Part shown: positions 25,801-40,800 of the stretch, one piece after another
How the letters are laid out: each line of letters starts with the position of its first letter
How positions within the stretch are numbered: position 1 is the first letter of the stretch
NCBI GenBank assembly: GCA_008711295.1
Contig: VUYV01000800.1
Coordinates: forward strand, 12,192 to 76,191
DNA length: 64,000 nucleotides
Direction: 5' to 3'
From: Anarhynchus alexandrinus
Lineage: Eukaryota > Chordata > Aves > Charadriiformes > Charadriidae
Notes under the pieces: model-generated
Seen by the model: the letters and a program-made list of their open reading frames with translations, nothing else
Database searches by the model: none
Told to the model about the DNA's origin: nothing
Translations under genes and position numbers: made by a program

Positions 25801-28800
25801 AGCCAGCAGGAAAAACGAGCGGCACCACCAGCACTACGGCAGCAGAAAAATGTCTCGCCAAAGGACAGCAAATCCTCCAGGTAGCAAAATACAGTGCCTG
25901 GCAATTAGCACCTCCCGCGCCCATCAGCATCCCTCCCTGCCCTCCGCACTAGCATCCTTCCCCCTCTTCCCGCAGCAGGTCCCCATCCTGCCTGCAACCA
26001 GGACACTGACCTGCCGACACAGCAGCGCTGTGGCTTCGGGACAGCCAGGTGAAAATCAGCCCCCGAGATCCTCTCCGCCGCGGTGAGAGGGAGCGCATTT
26101 GGACCGCGGGAGCCGCGACACGCCAGGCTCGATAGCTGGGAGAGTTTTTCATTTTCACCTTGGCGAAGGCAGCCCGCCATGCAATTTACACCTTGCCCGC
26201 CTGCCTGCCTGCGCTTCCCGGGGCCGAATCACCCCTCTGCTCCCGCCCTGGCGGAGCCGCGGGAGCTGCAAAGTGGCATCTGTCAGGCACAGACAAACCG
26301 AGAGGCAAAGGAACGAGCCCGGGTGGGTTGGTGGGTACGGGAGGTCCTAGCACCCCGAGAGGGCTGATGGGGACCAGGCACAGGCTCCCAGGTCGCTGCT
26401 GGAAGCTGCGGTGAGAGTCGTGAATGCTTTTCTCCTCTCCAGGATGGAGATGGAGATTCCTTCCCCCAGCAAAGAGAGTAAGCTTCAGCCCCACCTCGCT
26501 GCAGGCGCAGACGTGCTCCGGACCTCCTCCCCTTCCAGCACCCACCTAAGCTGCAAGAGAAATCCTGCAGCACATCCAGGAGCATCCCCCATCTTCAGAG
26601 ACAAGCCAGGCAGCAAGTCCCAGTGAGATAAAACCTTTCAGAAAGTAGCCACGGGCAGCCAGAGCCCCCGGCGTGGGGGAAGGACGAGCCCTGGACAAGG
26701 CTGCCAGCCCAGACACGCTCAGGTACATTAGTCCATGTGCTTCCAGGGACGTATTTTACTGCCCCCAACTATGGGAACGTCACCTGCAGAATAAGGAGCA
26801 GATGGTGCAAACACACACAATTCATGGGGCTTAGGTCCCCCCTGGTGTCACGGTTATTTGGTACTAATTAGTCCTGGAGCAGACAGTTTCAGAAGTGAAG
26901 ACAATTTTTGCATGAAAAAAAAAAAATTAATTTTCCTAAAAACTCAGTGCTTTCCATGTCCCCAAGTTCTGCCTTGCTCCTGTACCCACCACGGGTAAGC
27001 AAAGCCAGCTGGGGAGACAGTTCTCACCAGCTTCCCAAAGCTCCACTGTATGTTCTCACTCCTCCTCCTACCCGACCCCAACTGCATCCCTTCCTCTCCT
27101 CCTCCTTTCCCGTCACTGCCGCACACAAGCTCTCTAACAGGGACTTTGATTTTAACCACTCAGAAAGCTCAAACACTGGATTTTCATTATAAGACAAGAA
27201 ATTCACGTAAATTCACACATTCTCTCCTCCCCTGAGGAACTATCCTGGGTTCCCGTCTCGAGGAACTCCATTGCTACAGGAGCGTGTGGGTCAACAGAAG
27301 GAGACGGATGAGACTGCAGGACAGGAGGACCACAGCTGGAGAGGGTTGCCGCTGCTTCAGAGTGTGGGTCTCCGGGGACCAACGCTCTCCTTCCAGCCCT
27401 CACAGGATGCTTTTTCAGCACTAATCAGAAGGCTGAAGAGGTTGATGCAATGATCTCTGCCATCACGGATGACTGGAGCGATGCTAAATCGCTTTGCCTG
27501 CTCTGTTGCCTCGGCAAGGCTGCCAGGAGCAGCAGCTGTGGCAATTTCTCTGCCTCTTGTCAAGGCAGGGCCTTTCTGGAAAGGAATCATTGCCCAAGAC
27601 ACTCTCCTGCTTGTCCCACTTTGGCCAGGCAGCCCACCGCACTGCAGCCTCCCACCCTACACAGAGCATCATGCAGGTAAGAAGAGCCTCTTTGAAAGAT
27701 GGGTCTTGGTCAGACTGCTTGCAGAGAGAGCAAGCCCTAACCCAGAGTACAACTCCTCCCCAAGACACTCAACAACAGGTTGTTTCTTGTGGTGAGAGAT
27801 CTTCTTCCATGGCTAACTCACAGCTGAGAGCCTGGAGGGCTCCCCATCCAGGTGGACGTTCCCAACCCACCTTGATGGCTTTATCTCCAGGGCCATCACT
27901 CGCTTGAGTACTTGCCCTTCTGCAACAGGGGCGTCCACTGGAGGCTTGTCCTTCCCAACCTTCTCGCACACATCCTCACTCGTAACGGGTCCTGTGATGA
28001 AACCCTTGTGCGGCAAAACCAAAGTGACAGAGATGGAGCAAGAGCAGGGGTGCCTGGTGCCCACGGCACGTGGGAGCTCTTGGTCTCCCAAGCCAAGGTC
28101 CGAGCCACCCCCTCCAAATCTCAGCCCTTTCCTCTTGTTCTTCAGCTCCACAAGCCATCCTCCTGGGATCGCGGACACCTCCAGCTGCTCTTCCACAGCT
28201 TGTTTGTCACCAGGACAAACTCAGGACATGTGTCACATTAATGCCCCTGGGAAGAACATGGTGCAGTGGAATAAATACCCCCCATCCCTCCCAACCTCCT
28301 TGAACAACCTTGTCTTTCTGCAACGCCCCCGGCTCCCAGGCTTCATGGAATATATTTCACGATGAGCTAAGCTCAGCCTCACACCATCCCTTCGCAGCTG
28401 AGAAAGCTGAAAAGGGAAGCTGAAGAACCTAACCTTGCTGAACTTGCACAGATAAAGCCACCGGCAGCCCAGAGCAAAGCCGGGAGGCAACCGCTTGATT
28501 CCCAGACAAAATAGTCCTTCCCTCCCCACCGACAGGGATCTTATGTCAGGCTTATCAGCCTCATTTAGAAGGCAAGGAAGGCCACCAAAGAGGAAGATCG
28601 AGCTGGTTTCAGCCTGGTTTGCTGAGGAGGAATGGGTAAGATGATCACGACGCCCATCAGCATGTCGCCAGTACAGTACGGTGGCAAATCTAACAGCAAA
28701 AAGCAAGTTTCCAGGACAGAAGGCTCTTCCAAGCTATCGGCTGAGTGCAGCCAACAGCGGAGAAAGACTGACCTGCTCAGGGAGGCCCAGGCTTGCCTCG

Positions 28801-31800
28801 GGTGACAGGGATCCCTCCCGAGCTCTCTGCTGCAGGAGACCTGCCCGCAGGCCACCACTCACCTTCAGTTCACTGCTCCTCCTGCTCCTGCTTCTCCTTC
28901 CCTTGCCCCGGGGACAGACGTCCCCATGTTTTAAAAGCGAGCCAGAGCCTAGGACAAGCGCCTTTCTGAATTTTTATAAACGAACAAGAGACATTTCCCC
29001 GCAGGCTTCCAGGAAAGCCGCCTTCAACCCCCCACGTCCAAGAGCTTGCACCTCTACCCCAAAAAGCCGGCAATCCTGTGAGGCAAAGGGCAAAGAGCCA
29101 GCGACCCTGGCGAGCCCCGCTGCGATGACAACTCCCGCCAGAGTGCTCGGCTAACGAAGCCCCCAGAGCCTCCAGCCACCGCTCGCCGCCGGCGGTAACG
29201 ATTCGCCCGAGGAAATCCCCAGCGCAAACAAACAGCGCTGGCGGGCAGAAAGCAAAAGGCAAAAAGACAGGCAGGCTGCTGCGATGCGGGAGGAGGCGGA
29301 AGCGCAGGCAGAGGCGAGGAGGGGGTAAGGGAGGCAAACGAGGGGCACCAGGCAAATTCATCACGGACCTCAGGACAGGTTTGGACATCCTCGAGCCAGG
29401 ACACGCCATTTCGGCGGCTGCACGTGCCGACCGACCTCTCCAGCCGCCCTGCCCGGAGCAGGCATGGGGCAGTGAGGAGGGGCTGGGCGCCTGCCTTTCC
29501 TCAGCAGCCCTCACCACCTCCTCCTCCTCCTCTTCTTCTTCAGCACAACAGGGACCACGGCGCAGGGTCCCAGGGGGCTCATTACCTTGGTCTAGAGAGA
29601 GGAGTGCCTGCTGAGCACGCCGCCGCGGTGTGCCGGGAGGCAATGGCTGGCGGTGCCGGCGGGGACACAAGCTGAGCGCCTCCGAAGCCAGGCTCTTCTG
29701 CTGGCAACAGAGCCAGCAGGGGAGGGGAGCAGCTGCTTTCAGTGACCTTTGCAGTCTGGTGACTGCTCCTCCGCCAGCACAGGATTGTGAGTTTGACTGT
29801 GCAGATCAATCAGGAGATGAAATCGAAGTGAGTTAGGCGAGGACGGAGCCCAGCCTGACTCTGTGCTTCCAAAAACCTGCAGCGTTCCAGGCCCCGTACA
29901 GTCCCAGAGGTACTGCCTGAGCCAGGAAAGCTCCAGATACACACCGTGCCACTCAGCTTTCCAGGTCTTTCCCTGCTGGGAAGCCACCTCCACCACTGCT
30001 CCGCTCTCCTGGGTACCCCAAACCACACGCAGCCCTGCGTAACGTCACCACCAGCAGCACATCAGCCAACACCCAGCCAGCAGAGCTGCCCCAAATCCTC
30101 ATCAGTGCCTCCTGAGACCCAGAGGATACTCCTCCTCTTCCCAGCACCGTGGTGGCCTCCCTCAAGCTCTGGGTACCTGGGGAATGAGGAGGACCTTGGG
30201 GAAGCATCTCTGCATCTCTGTCCCCACCCACCCTTCCCCAAGCAGCTTGTCGTGGGCAGACTTTGCCCTGCATCACTGCCACCCCGTCCCAGGAACGCTG
30301 CTGGGTCTAGGCTAGCAAGGGAGGAGTGGTTTGGATGCTGGGCCTGTGCCCCATGGCACAGCATAAAGCCAGAGATGAGCTGATGCTATGGGTCCCATAG
30401 TAGCTCCCACCAGGGGGACAAGGCTTTGCAGGGGAACTGGTGGGAGATGCAGGCGAGGGCTTCTCAGGGACGCAGGAACTGAGCAAGGGAGGGACAAGTG
30501 ACCACAGCACCTAGAGTTGTGTGTGAGAGAGGAGGAGGATGCAAGAACAGAGAGGAGCTGATGGCTGCGCTCCTCCACTGAGAGCCCAGAGCACCGGGCA
30601 GCTCCTGCAGCCGCTTCCGCTTTGCCCGTCTCCCGAACGCTCGGCAGAGAAGTACTGGAGCAAGTCTCTCTCTGACACTGACCTCTTGATAAGCTTTTGC
30701 CAACTCACCGTCTGGTTACTGTACCACGGGGCGGACGCTACCCCAAGCTGTGAATCCGCACAGCATGAAAAGAAGAGCAGCTGGCCACAGCAGATGATAG
30801 ATATCTACCTTTCTGCATGTCAAGGAGCTGCCATCAGCTCCCGGCAGAAATAAAACCCAGAGGAGCAGCTGAGAGTAACCAGCCATCCAGCGGCAGGGAG
30901 AAAACGCCGGTGTCCACAGTGGGAATGAAGCCACGGTTTCCCTCCCTCCAGCCTTCCCGGGGTGCCTTACAACCCCACGGAACGGGAACAGAGCCCGGCA
31001 GCAAACGCAAGAAGCCAGCAGGCAGCTGCAGACAGACCTGTCCTGTGAACAGCCACAGCGCATCCTCTTTGTCCCCACGGGGCCAGGCCACCCCTTCGGG
31101 TTTCATCTGAAAGGCGACAGCCCCCAGTGCCACACTGGGACAGAGACTCCCAGACCGACACTCAGGTCTGTCCTTGACCTTCAAGCAGCACATTTGCCTT
31201 AGGATCCACCCCGCAGAGCTGTGAAGATAGGGGAAACGGACACTGTAACAGCTTTAAATATACCAGGAGATCTGGCTGGTGGTGTGTGGGAGAGGGGGAC
31301 AAAAGCAGAAGTTTCCAGGGGTCCTGCGACGCCAACATGTGCCCATCCACAAGTTATCACTGCGGTAAGCAGCCAGAGTCAGGGATGCAGAGTGGCTACT
31401 AACCCGCTCTCCCCGCTGCACTCGGCTCTGTCACCCCCCGTCATCCCTGCAGGGTTGTTATAATTCCTCACATTAGCAGAAGATGAACAGGTAAAACCAT
31501 CCGTCTCTGGAGCGAGCACCCAGCGGTCATCATACGAGCCGCACAAAAAAAAAACCCACCCCAATTACTCCATAGCACCAGAAACTCCCAGGCATCCTTC
31601 CGCTCCCTCAGACCCTTTGAAATGTAAAGCCGCACCGTTCGGTGTCATTTAATTTGGAGCTCAGCCTCAGACGGGCAGAGCTTCGCTGAGCTTTAGGAGG
31701 AACGCAGCCATGCAAAATGCGGACGTGCAGAATACAGATGTCAGTGGCCTGGAAGACGAGCACACCCCAAGCCCCACCAGTGACTCCATTTCGTCTCTGT

Positions 31801-34800
31801 TTTGCCGTCCCAGTGCCGGAGGAGGCTAGCTGCGAGTCCCTCCCCTCTCCGTGGTGGCTCAGGACTCGCGGCTCTCTCGGAGCAGCTGGCAGCCAGCATC
31901 CCTCGGGCGCTGCCTTGGTGCAAGATGGAGCGGAGCTCAGGCGCTCTGCTGAAGCTGGGCTGCTCTCACAATCCTGAAAGCCTCCAAAAGCCTTCCTCAG
32001 TTCCTCCTCTACACACAGGCCAGGAGATCCATATTTTGAACACCTGTAAGAGGTGAACTTTGTCAAAAGTGGACATGGCAGTCACAGGAATCTGATCCTG
32101 TCCCCAAAGCTGTACCTAGGCTCTGCTCCAAATCAGCACAGAAACCTCTTTCTAGTTTCTCTCTGCTACCCAGAAGGAGAAGTGGCTCTCCATCATCATG
32201 TCCCCTCTTAGGCAGGTTTGTTTCTCTCCTCTGTGCTGGAGGCACATCATTTTTTGCATTACAGCCCCAGCCCTCCTACCAGCCCTGGCAGGGCAGAGGC
32301 ACCCTGTCTCCAACAAACCCAGCAGAAATGCATCTTCTCAAGCCAGGCATGAGCCTCCATCTCCTTACGCTCACCAGAGCATCAAGGAGCCCGGGAAAGA
32401 CAAACGCCGGGTGGCTTGGGGACAAAGAAATGGGATGCTGCCTTGGCACACCCGGAGGCACTGGTCCTTCAGGTGCTGATCCACTCTTGAGGGTAACAGG
32501 TACCTTTGGTCTCTTACTAACCCAGACACCACAGAAGATATACTGAGAGAAGCCAGCTCAAGGGTGACAGAGGACAAGCACTGACTCATCCCTGAGCTGG
32601 TCCCCAGGGAGCCGCAGCCTCCTCTGCCTGCCGTGGTCTGTCAGCGGGGGAACGAACGCCTTTTCTTACTCCTATGCGACTGGGCGAAGAGGAGAGGCAC
32701 CTGCTGGACACAGGCTCGTCACGGCTTGCTGCTCGCCCGGGACAGTGCAGGGGAAGCAGCGCAGGAAGCCCGGACATCCCCGCCAGGCTGCAGACCTCCA
32801 CCAGCTGCCTCGGGGAGTTCTAACCTGGAGTCATCCCTGCCAGCTCCGGGCAGGAGCTGAAGTTACAAACTGCCAATGTTTCTATTAAAGGCTTCGATTT
32901 TCCCTGGTTTGGCTGAAGCAGAGAGGCTGGAATAAGCTGCCACATGCTGGAAAAGAAATGGGACAAAAGGAGTCCTGGAGCTGAGGGGTCCCAGGCACTC
33001 TCCAAAAGCCTGCAAGCCAAAAATTAAGCACAGCTCGACCTTCCTTTTTCAAGGAGCTCACAGACCAGGCTGCAAGCTGCTCTGGAGCCCTGCAGTGACA
33101 GAGGCAGCTGGAGACCACAGTTGAGCCTGGTCCTGGCAAACCTGGAGTTCAAGAGGGCCAGGATTTGGCAGCATGATTTTCCGCAGCCTGTCAAGACAAC
33201 CCGAGTTCAGCACCAGCTGTTTGCTCCTCAAAGCAAGACGGGATGTACTGGTTGTACGTAGGTCTGCACCGAACCATCACACCTCTCCGTACCCTGCTGT
33301 GAGTCCCTATGAGTGCGGGCAGAGTGACGGCCACCAGGGAACAGCATAAACAGAGGAAAAGCACATGCTGAGCCCATGAAAGCCTCCCCAAGATGTGAGC
33401 AGCTCTGCAGACCACCACGCCTGCCACAATCATGAGGACTGGCAGCTCAGGACACCTCCAGCCCACTGCCGCCGCCTGAGGCCACCAGCGCACAGCATCA
33501 TCAACTCAAACAGCATCCGAAGGGCAGCGGCTGCTGCAGGCTGTCAGAGACAACAGGGTTAGAGATATATATATAGCCCTGTTGAAAGAAGAGACCCTGA
33601 GGGACTTTCAGTGTGACCCTCTGCTTCAGAGCAAACAGCTGGGCTCGGCCACCTCGCCGGTGCTCCATCCGCCGATGCAGCCCCAAAGCCAGCGCCTCAC
33701 CCACAGCACATCAGCTCTCAGCACGGGAAGGAGCAAAACCTGATTTTGTTCTGTCATCCCTGTGATCTGATCACCACCCAACCTCGCGACTCATCCATCC
33801 ATATTTTGACTCGGTGCAGAAGAGAAATATTTTCTTTCTCCTGCCCTCCCCGAAGTGGGGCCTTTCCTACATTTTATCCCTAACTAGCATCGAAAAAAGT
33901 GCAAGTTAGTCATAGCACAATGGTCCCTTTTCTGGCGGTAAAAATGCCACTGCTTTCAAATGTATTATCTCCCTGCTCCACAGGTTTCAAAGTGGGAGCT
34001 TCACAAGCAGGGAAACTGGGCCAACAGCGTTTGCTGGAAAAGAGCAGTATTTCTAAGAAGCTGTTTCGCATTTGATCGGGTTCATTTTGCTGTTTCTCAA
34101 ACCTGGCACAGCTGGCAAGGTCTGGCTTGGAGGGCTACAGGGAAGAACCAGCCCGGAAAAAAATCATTAGGACCCTGCTAAAATAATTGCAGAGAGGCAG
34201 ATCAATCTCATCCTCGAATTAATTGACTAGCTGGTAAGGAGGAAAGATCCTAAGGTTTGGGACGGTGTCACTGCTTGAGAGAGCTGGATCCACTTCCAAC
34301 GCCTGACAAAGAAAACCTTTTGAGTCGACTGCATCCTCTGGGATTCTCTATAAATACATCCGGGGAGAGCACACGTACAGACTGAGTCGATAAAGAGATC
34401 TGACAGAAAAGCACTGTAGTATTTTACTCTCCCTCCTTGCCCAAGGCAAACCATTTCGGTTCTTTCTCTCCCTTGGACAGCCGTATGAAATATCCCCGGC
34501 TTCCTCCGTGATCATTAATCCTCGCCGCAAAGGCGAGGGGGGGAGCAAATCTTTGTGTCTGAGCGGATTCATCTCTGTGACAATTTTGCAAGGCTGGGTA
34601 AGCTGTTAGGTGGCTGCGAGCCCCAGCTTCCCAAAGCAGCGGCTGGGAGAGTGAGGTGGCTTCTCGCTCTCTCCCGGGACAAAAATGCCCCCCAGCAGGA
34701 CCACTGGCTGAGAGGCAGTGCTGGGTCAGGCTTTTGGCCATCAGAGATGCCTGTATGGTTTGGCATGCATGGGAAGGCAGGTGCTGGAAGTTTGCTCTCC

Positions 34801-37800
34801 TTCCAGGAGTTGCCTTTGGAAATGTTCGTGGAAAAGGAGCTGGGATGGTAGTAGGATCAAAATGCTGGATGTCACAGGAAAGCACCCACTGTGGCGGAGA
34901 CCTGCGGCTCAGCCACCAGCTGGAACAACCTCCCCAGGGATGCGGTGGAGTCCCCATCTCTGGGGGCTTTCAAGACGCAATTGGGTGCTAGATAACCTCA
35001 TCCAGGCTCCCATTCCTATGAAAGGTTGGACCAGATGATCTTTCCAGGTCCCTTCCAACTTGGGCTGTTCCCATTCTGTGATCAGTTAGAACTGGGGAGG
35101 CCACAGTGGCCAGGAGCCCACATCCCACACCAGCCGCTTCCCCGGGACCAGGACTCCTCTGCCTGCTGCTGGGGCAAACACTTGCACCGAGTCAACAAGA
35201 GGTTGGGGAAAAACCGTGTGATTTCACACATGAGACAAGCTGCAGAGGCAGCGAAGGAGCCTTTGTAACCACCAAAGCTCAAAGCTGGCCAGAAAACCTC
35301 TTTTCTGCTCAAAGCAGTGATGCCGCCAGAGCTGCAGTTTTACACCTGCCCCCGTGCAACCGAACAGCAGAGCCGAAACAGGAGCCGCGCTTGCAAGAGG
35401 AAAGGCGCTTGCAGCACAAGCACAAGGCGGCAGAGCAGCAGGTCCAGCGCCGGCATGCACCGGGCAGCCGGCACACACGCCGACCGGCGCACACTGGCGT
35501 TCCTGGCACAAGTCGGCCATCCCGGTTCCATCAGGGCAGCGGCCAGCACGGAACATGATAGCACGGCCAGTGCTAAGTCACTGCTCACCCGCAAGGACCA
35601 GGGAAAAACTGACAGCAGATGAGTAGTGGCCTGGGGCTGCCAAATTCCTCTGGAGAAGTGGGAAAGTGGGGATGCCTGCTGCGAGTGGCAGGAGACGTGA
35701 CGCAGAGCCCCGGATCCCCATATGTTCCATTAGCGGCGCAGGAGGAGCGCGTTTCCCTGCAGACACAGGTTAAACGGACCCGCTCCGCTGCGCCAGCCGA
35801 CCCCGAGCCGGGTCCAGAGATCCCTATGGCATTAAACGACATTGCCCACCAAAAATCCCTTCCACCTGGCTCAGCTCCCAGCCTGACCTCACGGGCGTCC
35901 TGCCCTCCCCTGCCTGCTCCCCCACGCAGCGCTGAAGGCGAGGTCATTCGCAGGGCTGAAACTTCTTTGGAGGGTTTTGTCACCTAAAATACTTAATAAA
36001 TAAAAGTTGCCGCGAACGTGCCAACTGATGTGATGTGACATGCAGCTGGGGGTTGCCAACCAGCAGCGCGCGGGCGGCCTCGCTGGAGAGAGGCTGCTGA
36101 AAACCGGCTGTCAGTGCAGGTCAGCAGGAGATGAATGTGCCTGTGAAGGCGCCAAGCCCATGCAGAGACACCTCGGGGTCCCTCTCCAGTTCCTACAGTC
36201 GCATGTCACCCTGGAGAGGCTTGGGGTGGAGCACTGCGGTGCCCACCCCTCACCTGATCCTCCTGCCCAGCTCGAGAGCTTCACTAGCTCCGGGCAGAGA
36301 GCACACGCCAGCCAAGGGTGTCCTCCAACACTGTTGGCCAAGCTACTCCTGCGCTCATCCTCAACATCAACCAGGCTGGTGGGGAACCAGGCGTGGGTAG
36401 GGAAAGACACGTAGCTTGCTAGGATCTCCATCCTTAAATTGTCTTCCCCAAAAATAAGATGAGGCCAAAATCTCATCTACTTACATTACCTCTTTTACCA
36501 GAGCAAAAACAGGGTGTGTAAAGCCTAGGTGAGAGAAGGGAGCGTGACAGACTCAACGTGCACCACTACACGCCCCAACACCCACCAGCCCCCAGGCAAC
36601 CAGTAACATTTGCCCAAGGCCATCTCTGACATTGCCCTCTTCTGCTCTCCCTTCTTCTTTTCCTGTGGCCATGAGCAGTGGTGGAAGACCTCAGCAGCAC
36701 GTGGCAGGTTGGATGTGACATCCCCCATGCCTCAGTTTCCCTGGCTGCAGGGAGATGCTGAAAGCATCAAGCTGTGCTCTGCTGCCCTTTCGGGGAGCTG
36801 ACTGCAAACACTCAACACATCCCCAAGCACAATGGGGGTCCTAAAGGAGAAGAGAGACTTAATCCACTATGTACCACTTGCAGCTATGAATGATAGGTGA
36901 TGAAGACAATACCGTTGAGGACTTCCTTCATCATAGGACAAACCAAGCCAGAGCAGCATTTGAGCTGGGTTTTGTTTCTAAGAGGGGAAAATAAGTAGGA
37001 TGGGTCTTGTTTCTTCCCCCTCATTTCCAAACCCTGCTGCTGGATGGCTATCACCAGTGGGGCAAAACCAGTGAGGTGGCTTGTCATCAGTCCCCCACTC
37101 CAAGTCAGACCATAACGCTGAGGTCACAAAAATGACAAAAGCAAAAAAAAAAATCTGGAAAGGAAAACACACTTACCCTCCAGCAGGAGTCAGTCTGCAC
37201 TGTCCACCCCGAGCATCCACACCTCCTTGGGGTTTCCCATCATCAGCCACCTCCCCACCACAACCGAGTACCACCCACTGGAGATGTTACTGGTCTGTGG
37301 CTTCACCCACACCAGAGGTAACCAAGAGACAACCACTGCTGCAGCCCCTGGGTACACAACTGGTGGACACCAGCTGCTAGCAAGGTCCATCTGCAGTGTG
37401 CAAGCCACTCATGACCCGACCTACAGCCCAGCTTGGGACCTGTGCAGACATATGTAAGGGCTCCCAAAACACTTCCCTCAGAGTCCGTATCCTTACTCCA
37501 AGCCCCTGCCAGCCCAGGGCCCAGCAGCCTGTCACGCTGTCAGCTCTGGTCTCGTCTCTGCCATCAATATGAGTTAGGCACGTCAAATCCTTTATGAATC
37601 TCAAAGGCTTTTTTTCCTCCCTCTGTTTTTATTTGACGCATGGGGATCGCTTAACAGTAGCATCAGATAACCTCCTATCTTTCTGGGAACTCTACAGACC
37701 TATATTCAAGCGCATGTGGTCTTAAACTGAAGGTCATCCCACCTAGCCAGGCAGCCAAGGCACCACCTCTTTCTCAAGACATCCACAAACCAATCCCCAT

Positions 37801-40800
37801 GGTCATCTTGGGGCACAGGAAAAGGGAAAGAGGAGGATGGAGAGCTCCACCTCCCAGAAAGCCACAGGCATATTCTGCAGGGTAACCCACTGACACAAGG
37901 AGGGAGAAGGTCATCTGCTGAGTCCTTCCAGGCCCACGTGATGAGACATTGAGGGCAGCAAAGTCCCAGATTGGTGGTGATAAGTTCTGGATAAAGGTAT
38001 CCTGCTCCTCATCCTTCCTGGAGAGATGGATATGCAACTTTGACCAGCCTTGGCTCAGTAAGGGCTCCACCTTAAGCAGTGGTCTTCAGCACATAGTCCA
38101 CAGAGCTCACAGGAGACCAAAGGAGTTCATGAGGACAAGCCAAGCTATGGCTGCACAGAGAGGGCTGGGCATCTGTAGTACCTCCTAGACCCCCAGAGGA
38201 AAACCCCGGGCAGGAGCTGACTGGCTGGAGCTGCTGCTGCGATTGAGTCTCACGCACACGCAGTCTGGACCGCTCACACACAACAAGCTGGTATTTAAAA
38301 AGGCTTCATTCACAGAGACCAAAATAAATAAACTAAATCAGCCAGGAGAAAGAATTTAAGTGGAAACACATCCCAATAATTGAGCCCTCTTTACAAATGT
38401 TTTACCAGCTGCCAACCCTCGACATGGCCAAGCACGAAGACTGCTCCACGGTTTCACCGTTAAAACACAAACTGTCTGGGATGGGAGCACAGCTCCACAG
38501 ACCGTCATTTATAACAACTGGGAGAAAAGCGACATCAACAGACCTGAGCAAAGCCAGCAGCCATGGCAGAGCGGTCAGGGGAGCAGGAGGGGAAAGATGA
38601 GGTGCAGCCACACTCACCAGGGCGCTGGGCACCGAGGTTTAGCTGCCGAAAAGGACCACGTGTAGGTTCCCAGTCCCCTACAGACAGAAAGCCGTTCACA
38701 TAAAGAAGCCGTTCAGGGTGCTGGGTAGGGGAGGAGAGTCTGAAGGATGGCACAGATCCCGGACACGTCAGCCCGGGGAAACCTCGGTGGCAGCACCGAG
38801 AAGGGAGGAGCGTTCAGTGAGTATTTCCGCAACAAATTTAGGACAAAGCAAGACAAAACAGGCAGCGGACGCAGGTGAAATGTTCGCTCTTCCATGGGAA
38901 GATATAACATACGGCTCACAGGTCCAGATAACATACATTTAAAACATGCTGAAGTCTCAGCTGACAAGCTGTCCGCATGTCAAAGGGTGATCTCTGGCCA
39001 GCTGGAGATGCTAGGAAGTCCCAGGAGAGAGAGCAGCCTGTACCTGCCAGTATTCAAATGGGTAAATAGCTGTCTTGGGCAAGCACAGGCTGGTCAGGCA
39101 AAGACTGAGCCACAGCAAAATAAACGGATGGCTGCAACCAGACCAGATCACCAGGAAGCAAAGGAGACCGGCATAATTAATGCCAACCAACACGTGCTTG
39201 CAGCTGTCAGATCCTGTTGGCAGACGTGACTTATTTTTATGGAGATTGCAGGCTTGACTGATAAACAAACCAGTGCTCATGCCATTCATTCAAACTCAAA
39301 GACGACATAGGATTTGGTAGCATTTCCCATTTTTAATCAAGAAACTACAACTCCATCAAAGGATGGTGGCACATGTTTGAAGTCACTGTTAGCTGGCTCA
39401 GAACAAACCCATGACGGGGGATGTTCCCGGCACGGGACAAGATCTCCACCAGGGATCTGTGCACCACAGCAATAAGATCATTGCTGAAATAAAGCATCCA
39501 TTTGTGCTACTGACAAGTCAGAGAATTTTCAAAGCTGAAAACAGGTCCAAAAAAGGATACAGGAATTAAGATTGGAAAATACAGAAAATACTGGAAAATA
39601 TGCCATGGAAAGACTTTACAAGCTCTGTATGTTTAGCTTATCAAAGACAGAGGCAAGAAGTGACTGCATCCTAAACTGCCATAGCTGACAAGCGGAGCAA
39701 AGCTTGCTCCAAGCTAGCAGCCAAAGGAATATCGCATTTCCCTGGCTGTAAGCAGGAGCAAGCCATGTCTTTCTAGCGCCTTACGGAGCACCCTGCCTCG
39801 GCTCCCCATAGTCAGGGGCCAAGGTGGGGAGCAGCATGGCAGCCTGTGCCAATCTGATAGCTTCCCAAATCCTTCCTGGCATCACGGAGCCCATATCAGC
39901 TGCTGTTGCTCAAGATGTGCACCTTAAAGCAGTGATTCACAAGCCCATGGATGTGCGGAATGTCTTAGTACAGAGCCCAGGGGAAGGGAAAGAGCTGGTT
40001 TTTTTGCTGAAAGTTGGAAGATGCCTTTTCAAAACCAGCTAAAGAGATTAAACCCCATTTTTTCCAAGTTAGGCAGAGTCAGAGTTTGGAGCCAGCCAGC
40101 TCATGGTCTGGTTCAGAGCAGGGTGCAAGGCAGCCAGGATGATGCTGGCATCACTCTCCTCCTTCATCCCTCCACTTGCACATCCTCCTCTGCTGGAGAG
40201 AACACAAAACTGACCCAAAACCCCACGGAAAGAGGCCAGGTTGAGCCAGGCAGTTCTAGGGCTGCAGTGGTAGACACCTGCCAGCTCCGCCTCAGATCCT
40301 ACTAGCCACCTCTCCAGCTGCCAGAGGAGACTCGGGGTTGGGAGATCCAAGCTCACCCCCCCGGCAGTGCCCACAAAATGCCAGCACGGATGCAGAGAGA
40401 TGCAGGCACACACAGCCCACTATGGAAAGCTCATTACACCCAAACCAGAATAAATGCTCCTTGAAATGGCAGGAGGTTACAGGGGAATAACCCACTCCCT
40501 GGGCTGTCAGAAGGGTCCTCACCAGGGAAGAGCTTTGCAGGAGCTCCCCAAGAGTCGGGACTGATGGGTCTGACCGGCAGCTGTGCCATGGGGCAGGAGC
40601 GTATGCACCGGGAAAGCAGGGCATACTTGCCTGGCAGCAGGGAGAGACATCAGCAGGAGCTATTAGGGAAGAATGCTTTCGAGGGACACTAAATAACCCC
40701 AGCCTATGCCTTAAATAACGCATTCTTGGAGCAATGAGCCAGCAGGCTCTCCTGGGCTTCTCCAAAGGCAATTCTAGCCAGCAAGTTGCTGCTGCTGCCA

